Source of the DNA: Larix sibirica
Taxonomy: Eukaryota > Streptophyta > Pinopsida > Pinales > Pinaceae
Assembly (NCBI GenBank): GCA_004151065.3
Contig: NWUY0300002039.1
Span: 19,394 to 33,271 of the forward strand
Direction of reading: 5' to 3'
Length of the DNA stretch: 13,878 nucleotides
The notes below the pieces were generated by a model that was not told the DNA's origin, did not search any database, and saw only the letters and a program-made list of their open reading frames with translations. The position numbers and the translations under genes were made by a program. Positions 1 through 8,438 of this stretch are shown here, piece by piece. How positions within the stretch are numbered: position 1 is the stretch's first letter; each line of letters opens with the position of its first letter.

Positions 1-337
1 ACTAGAAGATCTGGCTCCACAACCAACACTTCCAGCATTGCTCTCAACAATGTATTTTTAATATGCAGTCGGTCATCCTCCAATTGACAATTGCCAAATT
101 GGATCTCAAACTGTGATCTCTGTCACTGACTACAATCATAGTCACACATTTGTTGATTTTGGAACTTGTTTACTGTACCATGCCGATCTGGTTTATAACC
201 ATGCCTTTTTTTTAATACATATATTCATTTTAGTTAAAAATAAAAACATTGGTGCACCTATTTTACTTAAGTGGACCATCTTTAGTGTACCATGTTTTAT
301 TAAGCATATAGTATTTAATGCAACTAGTATGTTAACA
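1..337. other. Anonymous flank with a weak exon-like stretch
   Basis: I recognise no gene here. An open frame on the plus strand runs from 62, just after a stop at 59-61, through the following insertion. At 62-67 an intron-acceptor-like TATGCAG follows a T-rich stretch. The next residues (GHPPIDNCQIG, then VISVTDYNHSHTFVDFG) look less random than the rest, which raises a faint possibility of an exon remnant. No family came to mind and there is no supporting donor site, so this is a description and not a gene call. From about 200 the sequence is low-complexity and AT-rich. Confidence 0.15.
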
Positions 338-355
338 CAACTAAACAATGTTGTT
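338..355. repeat. Left target-site duplication of LINE insertion
   Basis: The 18-bp sequence CAACTAAACAATGTTGTT occurs here and again, without mismatch, at 1242-1259. The preceding bases differ (A at 337, T at 1241) and so do the following ones, so the match has sharp edges. The two copies bracket a minus-strand LINE remnant whose A/CAA tail abuts this copy. That is the expected arrangement for target-primed reverse transcription. Confidence 0.85.
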
Positions 356-375
356 GTTGTTGTTGTTTTTTTTTT
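356..375 (-). repeat. LINE 3' tail: A-run plus CAA repeats
   Basis: On plus this reads GTT repeats followed by ten T (366-375), so on the LINE strand it is A10 followed by CAA units. The GTT repeat continues from the last bases of the target-site copy (350-355). Slippage on the target primer TTGTTGTT during first-strand synthesis is therefore a plausible origin. Confidence 0.7.
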
Positions 376-750
376 CCTGGAAAAAAAAGCGTAATTTCAT
401 TTCATCCTTAAGAGTACGAAATTACATTTATCGTCATCACTCAGTTAGAGTGGAAAATGGAGCAACAAAATCTAGNTGGAAGATGTAGCTACTAAATCTA
501 GCTTTAAGATTTAGTCTGAAATAAGCAATGATGTTCTCACCATGTGAGCAATAACATCTTTTACAATGGTATGTTAAGACCCTGTATCATATCTTAGTAG
601 TTTTACAAAAAAAAAAAAACTATGCCTGCATGTTCAAGTTTTTTAAAGAGCAAAATAAACCGAGAAATGCAAGAAATTACATTAATCCACCCTACTGTTC
701 CGCTGAAATAACTAGAAGTTCATCAAACTTCCAAAATATATGTCTTAACA

Positions 751-1012
751 TCATTCGATAAATGGTCTGTGGAACAGTTCCCAGCCAACCCCATCTTTAA
801 ATTCAATGATTTTCCAAATACCGATTCCTAGTAGCAATCCTTTCTTCGAGGCTTTGTCCGCCTCTGCGTTATTTTCCCAAAATATGTGCCTGGAATTGAA
901 GATCCGCGATTATTGAGAGATGGAATTAATCTTCATGTTGAATAGCTCGGCTGCATCCTCCATGTGGAAGTTCATTTGCTCCAAATGTCGATCAAAGTCC
1001 AGTTGTCTGCAT
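751..1012 (-). pseudogene. LINE ORF2 C-terminal RNase H domain fragment
   Basis: On the minus strand one frame reads from about 1012 to a stop at 751-753. The diagnostic stretch is RHIFWENNAEADKASKKGL, the end of the RNase H fold in plant L1-type elements: a His, then N-x-E-A-D with the last catalytic Asp (codon at 856-858), then a K/S-K-x-GL tail. It continues with a Trp-rich end, GIWKIIEF and WELFHRPFIE, before the stop, as ORF2 proteins of this class do. An in-frame stop lies shortly upstream of the RHIF motif. Only about 80 codons survive; the earlier RNase H acids and the reverse transcriptase are absent, so this copy is inactive. RNase H as the family is well supported; the exact LINE clade is not. 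Confidence 0.72.
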
Positions 1013-1181
1013 GCCATCCCAGCCCAGCCCAGCTTCCTCCTCTATCACATACAGACATGAATCAGACATAGGACCACACACAGAGACACAAACTTGACTC
1101 ATACTCAAACACACAATCACACAGGCAGACCAGAACACAAACAAAGGAGGAAGTAGGAGAATGTTAAAACTGTGTGAGATT

Positions 1182-1200
1182 TGATATATATATATATATC
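1182..1200. repeat. TA dinucleotide microsatellite
   Basis: A short run of alternating T and A flanked by G and C (GATATATATATATATATATC). It lies in the non-coding outer part of the LINE-bounded insertion and has no other evident role. Confidence 0.8.
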
Positions 1201-1241
1201 CTTCCCATGGATGATTGATTTGTTGCCTTTTCCCTCTCTTT

Positions 1242-1259
1242 CAACTAAACAATGTTGTT
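1242..1259. repeat. Right target-site duplication of LINE insertion
   Basis: This is the second, identical copy of the 18-bp duplication at 338-355. Joining flank to flank, the pre-insertion site would have a TTGTT/ATAA junction. That is close to the T-rich/A-rich cleavage preference known for L1 endonucleases. Confidence 0.85.
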
Positions 1260-2181
1260 ATAACATATAACACCAACAATAATGCACTCATATGAATTAA
1301 CACACTATAAAGCAATGCTTTCTAGACAACATTAGCGTACCATGAGAATGAGGCAAGTGCCCCCACCAATGTATTGTGCTAACAAAGTATGGAATCAATT
1401 TACATGGTGCATTTATTATTCCATTAAATCATTCATTACTCCAATAAATTAAAGAAATAAATAATTGCACTAGTGCATCTAAATGCTAATGCATGTTTTA
1501 ATATGTGTATTAACATGTAGCATTGATACATGGTGCCATTGTTCCTCATTAGATCACCATAGAGAGTGCAACATATAACACACCATTATGTGTGTCAATT
1601 GAAGATGAAACCTTGTCCTTGGTGTACTTAGTCATCTAGAGTAGCATTGATAAAGGCTTTACTATTACATGGCAGTGCACTGCATGACATATAATTGTTT
1701 TTTAGCATGGTGGTGTGCCAATCTGATAAAATAACATCATGACATTGCACCAACATGACATGATGACACTTTGACGTTGCATTGAATCATCATTAGACGC
1801 ACCTTCAATGATGTGATGAGTCATCCATATGTGAATGTAGTTAATTTCATTTTGAAATGTGCATGGATGGATCACTGATGGATATGGTGCACTGCTAATA
1901 GTTCTCCATTACATTGCTTATTGCATTGAATAACATAATAAATTCATGCATAGATCATATTCAAAATTTTGGGCACTTCAAATGAAATGAAGCACTGTGA
2001 GGCAGTGTGGCATATTGTAAATACATCAACATCTAATGTGCAAAAAATAAATAGGGTTTCACTAGTGGCATTTGAAAAATAAAAATAAATTGAATTGAAA
2101 CTAGAAATTAATCTATGATAAAGAATTTACCTTGAATTGTCTCTACCGCAAAGGCATGGTTATTGTGTTAATTAAAAAAAA

Positions 2182-2866
2182 AATGGGAGGTTTTAAAAAT
2201 TTGTGAAACAAATTGGAACCTGAAGTGGAGGATCTATAAAATCTAGCAATTTGGGGATAATGCATATCCGTTCTTGAATTTGTGTGAAGCATTAGATGAT
2301 AGTAAAAAAAAAATTGGTTAGGAGTTTTTTATTACCCTACCACGGTGTGCCTTGTATCTTAACACACTAGTGCATTTATTAGTATGGGGCACACTGCTAA
2401 GAATTAAAAATACTTAACCCTACCTTGGTGCACATGCTAGTGTTATACACCGATGCGCTTATATGTTTAGTACACACTACTAACTAATTTAAAGAAACAT
2501 TACAATGGGTTTTGAAAAATTATGAAACAAATTGGAATTCGAAGTGGAGGACCTATGAAATCTAGCAATTTGGTAGCATAGGACAAAGAGACACTCATAG
2601 GGGATCAAGAGTATCGATTCTTGAATGCGTGTGAAGCATTGGACGATAGTAAAAATACAATTTGATTAGGTATTTTTGTTTTTAATTTTACCCTAACATG
2701 GTGTGCCTTGTATCCTAACACACTTGTGCATTTATAAATATGGGGCACAATGCTAAGAATTACAAAAAAAAATCAACCCTACCTTGGTGCGCATGCTAGT
2801 GTTATACATCAGTACGTTTATATGTTTAGTACATACTACTAACTAATTTAAAAAAAAAAACATTAC
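2182..2866. repeat. Two-copy tandem repeat, units of ~322 and ~363 bp
   Basis: Unit one runs from AATGGGAGG at 2182 to 2503, and unit two from AATGGGTTTTG at 2504 to 2866. A third copy begins with AATGGGTTTAG at 2867 but diverges quickly. Shared landmarks in order are AAACAAATTGGAA, GAAGTGGAGGA, AAATCTAGCAATTTGG, GTGTGAAGCATT, GATAGTAAAAA, GTGTGCCTTGTATC, GGGGCACA, TGCTAAGAATTA, ACCCTACCTTGGTGC, ATATGTTTAGTACA and ACTACTAACTAATTTAAA. Unit two has about 40 extra bases after the GCAATTTGG block. No coding potential is seen. Confidence 0.85.
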
Positions 2867-3065
2867 AATGGGTTTAGTGTGGCCTTGAGGCAATGCTTCT
2901 TATATCAAGACGTACTAGCACGATGGTATATTTAGTGTGCACCACATAGAAATATTTTTAAAAATATCTTGTGTTACAAAACTTGAACTAGGTTTCATAT
3001 TTTTTAATTTAACTCCATCATGATGTGCCTTGTGACATTACGCATTGGTGCCATTAAATTTCTAT

Positions 3066-3334
3066 GGTGCACTGGCATGCAATTTAAAAAAAAATGTTAG
3101 CCCTAACGTAAGGTGCATGGTATCGTGTGCACCGATGCATCTATAGGTTTAGTAAGCACTGCCATCTATTTTGTTAAATTTCCCTTTTTAAAAATTCTAG
3201 GTGCATTGACATGCAATTTTTTTAAAAATGTTAGCCCTAACACAAGGCGCATGGTATTGTTTGCACCGATGCATCTATAGGTTTAGTAAGCACTACCATA
3301 TATTTTGTTAAATTGTCCTTTATAAAAATTCTAG
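3066..3334. repeat. 134-bp tandem duplication
   Basis: Copy one is 3066-3199 and copy two is 3200-3334, both starting GGTGCA and ending AAAAATTCTAG. Shared blocks include ATGTTAGCCCTAAC, CACCGATGCATCTATAGG, TTTAGTAAGCACT and ATTTTGTTAAATT. Identity is about 85-90% by eye. The unit contains the same CCCTAAC and TTTAGTA landmarks as the larger repeat to the left, so it belongs to the same family. Confidence 0.85.
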
Positions 3335-3644
3335 ATTTTTATTTTTATTTTTTTATCTCTAAAACAAAGTGCCTTGTAACATGATGCACATGTACATTTG
3401 ATGTCATAATGAACACCATGGTGCTCGTATGTTTTGTATGCATCCCGTGACAATTTTTTAATTTTTTTGTATTTTATAGAAAATTTGAGCACAAGAGGCA
3501 ATTTTTTGAATTGTTATCTACATCATGTTTAGATATATGCATACATTGATGCATGTTATGATTTTTGGTGCACATGGTGATTTGAGGCACACCATGAAGA
3601 AAATATCCTCTAAAGCCTCCACCCAACCATTTCGCTAGAAACTT

Positions 3645-4405
3645 TTGGTAAAAGAAAAGCACAGAGAAGTGCTTCCACTAAAATCTCTGCTAATTGGTGT
3701 TTTCCTTGTACCTTTAACGTCTTTCTATGGTTTTTTTCTTTTCAACAAAATCATCCTAATTCCTTGCTTGCTCCAGTTTCTTTTGCAAAGTGCCCATAGT
3801 TTGACACTAGTTGCATTTGAATCAAATTTGATTATAACCAATGTCTATGTACGAGTCAATGAATCCATATGTAGTTTGATTTCTTCATGAAGTCCCTTGT
3901 TTTGGTCCACCTCAATTAATATTCTTACACATGAATATATGTATTCTTTTGATTTTTCCATGACCATGTATTTCAAAGTGATTCTCGATTATTTATCGGG
4001 TTCAATGTCCCATAGGTTTAGGGGGATGAATGGGATTGATGAGGCCATGTCTTCCTCACGATCAAAATCAATAAATCACTTGTTTAGATACAATCCACGG
4101 AGTAACATGAACCACATCCTCTCCTTGAAAATAAGATATTTGCTAGTGTTTGACTTAAAGTGAAAAGCAAAAAACCCCTTACCATAATCAAAGGGTTTAA
4201 CCTTTCTAATGATAAGAGACACACATGATCTTTGGACCCACCCTTCATTGTTTTTGGGAGATGGTTAATACCCTATGAAATTCTCCATGAAAGCATTTTT
4301 AGAATATTTAGCAATGTTAAGAAAATGCATCATGTTACCACTTGACATGTATGGGGTGACTTGATCATCCTTTCCTATGTGGTATTCCATCACATCCAAC
4401 AGTTC
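3645..4405 (-). pseudogene. DUF4283 / CCHC zinc-knuckle protein remnant (LINE ORF1-like)
   Basis: On the minus strand one frame can be followed from about 4400 to 3800 through several stops. The DUF4283-type core begins near 4185 with GFFAFHF, followed by LIFKERMWFMLLRGLYLNK, then a stop where this family usually has Trp, then FIDFD. Further on come YSCVRILIEVDQNKGL (about 3900-3950), matching the C-x-R-I-x-V-E-V-D-x-x-x-G-L signature. A CCHC knuckle follows at about 3775-3815, with Cys codons at 3813-3815 and 3804-3806 and, after a one-base shift, YGHFAK with its His at 3790-3792. The fourth Cys is replaced by Thr. Proteins of this type are nucleic-acid-binding ORF1/gag-like partners in plant LINE elements and also occur alone. 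No reverse transcriptase lies beside it. Broken and not expressed as an intact protein. Confidence 0.72.
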
Positions 4406-4570
4406 CAGATACGAGATCTATGGTTTTCCCATAGACTCTTGACAAATACACTTTTAGTTAGTTCAGAGATAATTCCATCCTACTCAGCTTACCTTGACAC
4501 TTGACACAAACATATGGGGACATCAATTTGGTACTAGTGTTATGGCATATCCTCTCTATATGACTTATGN

Positions 4571-4712
4571 AAGAAAAAATGATAGTAAAAATAAGCTTTC
4601 CATTCTTATTTTTATTTTTTATGTCATTTACTAGGTAGCACAAGAAAAAATGATAGTAAAAATAAGCTTTCCATTCTTATTTTTATTTTTTATGTCATTT
4701 ACTAGGTAGCAC
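4571..4712. repeat. Perfect 71-bp tandem duplication beside an N
   Basis: The segment 4571-4641 (beginning AAGAAAAAATGATAG, ending TAGGTAGCAC) is repeated exactly at 4642-4712. No mismatch was seen across 71 bp, whereas everything around it is about 10% diverged from its relatives. An N sits at 4570 directly before copy one. The last bases of the unit (TTTACTAGGTAGCAC) fall inside the start of the LTR homology. This is either a very recent duplication or an assembly artefact. Confidence 0.9.
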
Positions 4713-6241
4713 AATATATTGCTCATGCTATATGTTCCTAGTTGTAGGATTGATTGATTTTCCATGCAGGTTTTACAAAGGAGAATTCAACTATTGAACC
4801 TTCTACTTGGTGAAACAAGAAGCCATACTTGGCTATCAACGACTAATACAAGGGATATAGTTTTTCTTCCCCCTCTTACTCTTTGATACCCAAAGTTACA
4901 CCTATTTCATCTTGACCCCATTACCCTTCATCTTAAGTACTATAAGCACTAGTCAAGGTGTTTCATTCCTCAATTTTCAACCACTTAATTTTCAGTGCTT
5001 TTCACGACCATTAAATCTAGAATCTAACTAATTATCCTACACACAAAATTTATGCAAAAACCCCCATACTAATTCCCTTAAGGGGCAACACTCAACTTTA
5101 TCATTTTAAGTTAGTTTTTTTTTTGCAGATTTTATTGATCTATATTTGTTGGTTATTAACCAGAATACTGTAGAATGATGGTTTTATTTAGATCTAAAAT
5201 TCAGCTTATTTCTTATTCACTTTTCAGATTTTTCTTTTGGGTTGAAGTATAATTGTTTAAAAGATGGATTAACATGTTATGAATTTCAAGCACTTTGAAC
5301 AATTATTTCAAATTTATAGTTTTAGATCTTAATGGATTTTTATTTCTGCAACTTACATATTCATATATGAAACTTTAATGTGTTATTGGCATGTTAAACA
5401 TATCATTTTTCATGTTTGTGGCACAACTAAGTACCTAACACAATTTGTAAAGTTTTCCAGTCTATTTTTCTGCAATTTGTTACTTGTTATTTCAACAACC
5501 TACACTTAAATTAACACTTTTATCTTGTTGGAAATTATATTGTTAATAAACAATGAGGTTTTTATGTTCATCTCTCATGATTTATTAGAAATTTTTGTTA
5601 AGTGTAATTCTAGAATTTACTACTCTTTTTTGTTAGCAATACCAACAACATAATACAAGTTAATGATTGGATAAAGCACACTTTTACTTGGGTTAATTTT
5701 TACATTCACTTGCATGTAGCATTTCTCTTGAATCAACACTTTAATGGTTTTATATTTTTCATTTTGGTTTAAGAAATTTAGTTTTACATTATTGATTTGT
5801 TTTACTTGAAAATTTATGACAACAAATTTTCCATTGGATCATTTCTATTAATGGGCTATTTCACATGATTTATTTGCAAATTCCTTGCTTAATGATTCAT
5901 GATCCAACCTTTTGGTAACTTAGTTATTTCTTGGCATATTTACTTGTGACTTTCTCTCAATGATTAGTTGTTCTTAAGAGTTTATCAAATTCACGAGTTA
6001 ATTCATTTGTGGTACATTCTAACTCGCTTAGTTTTAGACTTTTGAGACCATTCATCTATCCACCAATCAAGTATTCTTGTCACCTTTTGACTTAGTTTCC
6101 TTAGGGAATCCCCCTTAGTGGTTTAATCCACTTAAATAGAAGGGATGTAGGTGTAGGTGACAACTACCTTATTTCCATAGTTGCACTTATATAGTACCTT
6201 TTGAGTCCTTGCAATTTGGGGTATTAGTTTTTGTGGCAACA
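4696..6241 (+). repeat. 5' LTR of the Tat-type element, outer end missing or unclear
   Basis: 4696 to about 5200 aligns with about 12750-13231 at roughly 89-90% identity. Shared landmarks include TAGTTGTAGGATT, TTGGTGAAACAAGAAGCC, CTCTTACTCTTTGATACCC, CATCTTAAGTA, TATAAGCACTAGTCAAGG and CCTTAAGGGGCA. 5200-6241 continues as U5-side LTR with no counterpart in view, because the 3' copy is interrupted. The end is placed at AACA (6241), three bases before the primer-binding site. No ORF of note is present. The putative TATA region that precedes this homology in the 3' copy (around 12515) is not found upstream of 4696, so this LTR probably lost its promoter side. Confidence 0.72.
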
Positions 6242-6244
6242 TTT

Positions 6245-6262
6245 TGGAGTTGTTGTTGGGGA
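6245..6262 (+). promoter_or_regulatory. Primer-binding site, tRNA-Asp type, decayed
   Basis: The site reads TGGAGTTGTTGTTGGGGA. Plant Tat and Athila elements commonly use TGGCGCCGTTGCCGGGGA, complementary to the 3' end of tRNA-Asp. Thirteen of 18 positions agree, and four of the five differences are C to T, the mark of methylated-cytosine decay. It lies 3 bp after the LTR end and 45 bp before the likely gag ATG, the expected place for the primer of minus-strand synthesis. Confidence 0.75.
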
Positions 6263-6307
6263 ACAAGGTCCTTTCCCTGGAAATCATAATTTTAGCTTCA
6301 TATTTTG

Positions 6308-7565
6308 ATGGGTCGACTTAAACATCCCATTTGGAGACTCTACAAGATTTTTTAGATAGAAAACATTGTACTAGAAGTGCTTCTTTGGGGCTTCTTTTTT
6401 ATTACCTTGAGCCTGAAAAAGTTTTTAGAAAGGAAATCAAGGAAAACTCTCAAGTTCCTCTTCCAAGTGTCACATCTAGTGGTCCTAGCAAAACTTCTAA
6501 TCCAAATCCAATAATCATGGCCAAACCATGGTTGGCCAATGCTTACAACCCATTAGATATGGCTCAAATTCATGGATTTATGCATGAGATGCCAAATAAA
6601 ATATATCGGGTACCTTTCTTCACATGAAATGATGCCATTACTGTTGAAGAACATATTACTTGCTTCTATGACATAACTAGGAGTTTTAACATTGAGGAAG
6701 AATATGTAGTCATGAAACTTTTTGCCTTGTATTTACAAGAAAATCCCAAAAATTGGTTCTTGTATCTTCCTAATGGGGGCATTAATACTTGGGAATCTTC
6801 TCATGAAGCATTCATACAGAAATGGGAAGCAAGGGTGGATGGGAGTATGATCTTGAATTAGCTCCATCAAATTAAGAAAAGGGAAAACTAATATGTTTAT
6901 GAATTTGACAATAGATTCAGTGCATCTTTGTTGAAAAAACATCCCTATTACAATCAATCCTAGAGATGAAGCCCTCCTCATTAATTAATTCAATGTTTTT
7001 CAAGGGAAATTCGGCCTTCACTTAAGAGATAAATTCTCTGAAACCTTAGCAAGTGCACATGAATGGGATACTAAACATGAAGGATTATTTCTTTCTTCTA
7101 AGGTTGATACAGGATCAATAAGAGAATCCACTTCAAAGGCTTAAAATAAGCCCATAACCATGAATGATTATGAAACTACCATAGATCCTATTTCTTCCTT
7201 GACTCATAAATTTGAAAAGATGATTGGTGGGTTGATCCTATCTCAAACAACCTTGTTAAGCAAAATTACAAATTTAGAAAAAGAGAGAGAACAACAAAGG
7301 AAATTTTCTCCTAGATTTTTGCAAAACACTCCACAAAGAGGGAACCAAGCACGAAAGCCAAGGATCGGTCAAGTAAAAGACATTCCTAATACACTTGCAC
7401 CAAAAAACTTAGTGAGTCCAGATGATTATCCATGGTGTTTGAAGTGTAATCAACCTCATCATGAATGGGAATGTCCTAATTTTGGAAATGAGGTTGAAGA
7501 AGCAAGTACTTCCACTCATAATAGCATTAACTTATTGGATGATGATGTGGAATGTATTTGCAATA
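6308..7565 (+). pseudogene. gag: gag (capsid/nucleocapsid) of the Tat-type element, broken
   Basis: Gag forms the virus-like particle and packages the RNA. The likely start is ATG at 6308 (MGRLKHPIW), which joins the main frame through a one-base shift near 6330. The capsid part shows VEEHITCFYDI, MKLFALYLQENPKNWFLYLP, INTWESSHEAFIQKW and YVYEFDNRF, the order typical of Retrotrans_gag. In-frame stops lie at 6625-6627, 6859-6861 and 6889-6891. A frameshift near 6930-6940 moves to another frame that continues with FQGKFGLHLRDKFSETLASA. Further stops lie at 6986-6988 and 7142-7144. A charged, coiled segment (7240-7330) precedes a CX2CX3HX4C zinc knuckle, CLKCNQPHHEWEC, at about 7437-7475. Frameshifts and stops make it non-functional. 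Confidence 0.85.
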
Positions 7566-7964
7566 TCCAAAAACCCATCTTGATACTAGAGAACAATTAA
7601 GACAAATCAAAGATAGGAGTATAGATTCTTCTAGGGAAGCAAGGATGGACTTGCCTAATTCAATGGATGAGGAATCCAAGAATAAGTGAAGGAAGGAGAA
7701 GTACATGGAATACATGAGAACCCGAGGAAATTCTCTCTCTTTTCCTCCCCAACCTCAAAAGAAGTGAACAAAAACACATGTTGCTTTGAACACTTCCCCT
7801 TTTACTTCATCCAATGAAAAGATGCACACTAAGGATTTAGGTTTGAATTTGGATGTAGTCAATTCCTTGACCAAACTCACCATACATGTTCCCATCTTAG
7901 AATTGGTTAAGGTTCCCTCACAAATGGAGAAGGTGAAAAATTATTCAAGATAGAGGAACCTTTA
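7566..7964 (+). pseudogene. gag-protease linker of the polyprotein, broken
   Basis: After another frame change near 7565 the polyprotein continues with TREQLRQIKDRSIDSSRE. It then passes several stops with the stretch KEKYMEYMRTRGNSLSFPP (about 7695-7745) and LGLNLDVVNSLTKLTIHVPI (about 7840-7895), reaching IEEPLVEPIEDPMEDPP at the protease. It has no catalytic domain; it is the low-conservation spacer between nucleocapsid and protease. Because reading can be followed across the gap, gag and pol were probably one long reading frame in the intact element. Confidence 0.6.
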
Positions 7965-8438
7965 GTGGAACCCATAGAAGACCCCATGGAAGACCCTCCT
8001 GTAGTATTACAAACTATGAACCATGAGAGGAGAAATGCCAGTCATTCACCTTTTTATATTACCTTGATGATCGATGATCTTCTTTTGCATAATTGCACGC
8101 TTGATTCAGGGGCATCAACCGAAGTTATGCCTTTGAAATTCATGAAGCAATTAGGATTGTCTACCATAAGACCTTATAGAAATGTGTGTGGTATAGATTC
8201 AAATCATATCCAAGTTCATGGTCTTATCAATGATTTAAAGGTTAATCTAGTTGCACATCCAAATATTTATGTAATGATGGATGTCATAATTATTGATGTA
8301 CCTAATGCGTGGGGGATGTTTTTATCTATAAAATGGGCTGCAATTTTGGATGGTAGTCTTCAAATGGACTTATCATATTCCACCATCCCCACTTGTGATG
8401 GAAGTTATGTCGTGCACTTCATTGGGAACCAACCATGA
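7965..8438 (+). pseudogene. pro: Retropepsin-like aspartic protease domain
   Basis: This domain cleaves the polyprotein during particle maturation. The open segment of about 157 codons carries the active-site motif LDSGAS (residues 46-51 of the segment), preceded by FYITLMIDDLLLHNC. It continues with VMPLKFMKQLGL, the flap-like GIDSNHIQVHG and VIIIDVPNAWGMFLSIKW, as in plant Ty3/gypsy proteases. Retropepsins act as dimers, with one DSG per chain. The segment begins at GTG with no true start, being internal to the polyprotein. It ends at TGA 8436-8438, where a frame change leads straight into the next domain (ATG at 8435 overlaps). The domain itself looks intact. Confidence 0.85.

Larger units (their letters stand above)
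356..1241 (-). mobile_element. 5'-truncated non-LTR retrotransposon (LINE, L1-type) insertion
   Basis: An 886-bp insertion bounded by an exact 18-bp duplication. Read on the minus strand it ends in a run of ten A followed by CAA repeats (356-375 on plus), preceded by an A-rich 3' UTR-like stretch with AATGAAATTACG near 385-400, similar in style to plant LINE ends. The C-terminal end of a LINE ORF2 RNase H domain lies at 751-1012. The outermost part, about 1020-1241, does not look like LINE coding sequence. It is rich in CA on plus, with a TA dinucleotide run. It may be transduced or rearranged sequence carried in the same insertion. One N lies at 476. Length and truncation fit a typical dead-on-arrival LINE copy. 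Confidence 0.8.
1260..3600. repeat. TGCA-rich degenerate repeat region, no genes
   Basis: No open frame of note and no protein homology that I can see. The stretch is saturated with variants of GTGCAC, ATGCAT, GCATGC and TGTGCC spaced at intervals of tens of bases. In the right part (about 2330-3360) the spacing becomes regular. A CCCTA-type seed followed by (T)GGTG(C/T)(G/A)C and a TTTAGTA-CACT or GGCACAATGCTAAG block recurs at about 2334, 2417, 2690, 2776, 3012 and 3100, that is every 83-88 bp in pairs. In the left part the motifs persist but periodicity is lost. It could be a decayed satellite or the body of an unrecognised transposon with internal repeats. Confidence 0.55.

Noticed and set aside
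113-394. Open frame of 93 codons as a possible gene
   Set aside because: It begins at GTG, runs through the target-site duplication and the GTT/poly-T tail of the LINE, and ends in low-complexity Val/Phe runs. Its second half is therefore an insertion artefact.
1260-3600. CRISPR-like array
   Set aside because: Units are degenerate, adjacent and of unequal length without unique spacers, and the surroundings are eukaryotic retroelements.
3645-4163. Two plus-strand open frames of 81 and 88 codons
   Set aside because: They are the reverse-strand shadow of the DUF4283/zinc-knuckle remnant, which has clear family motifs on minus.
4458-4643. Minus-strand open frame containing a CxxC pair (YVCVKCQGK)
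   Set aside because: It crosses the N at 4570 and the 71-bp duplication, has no further zinc ligands or family motif, and may not exist in the true sequence.
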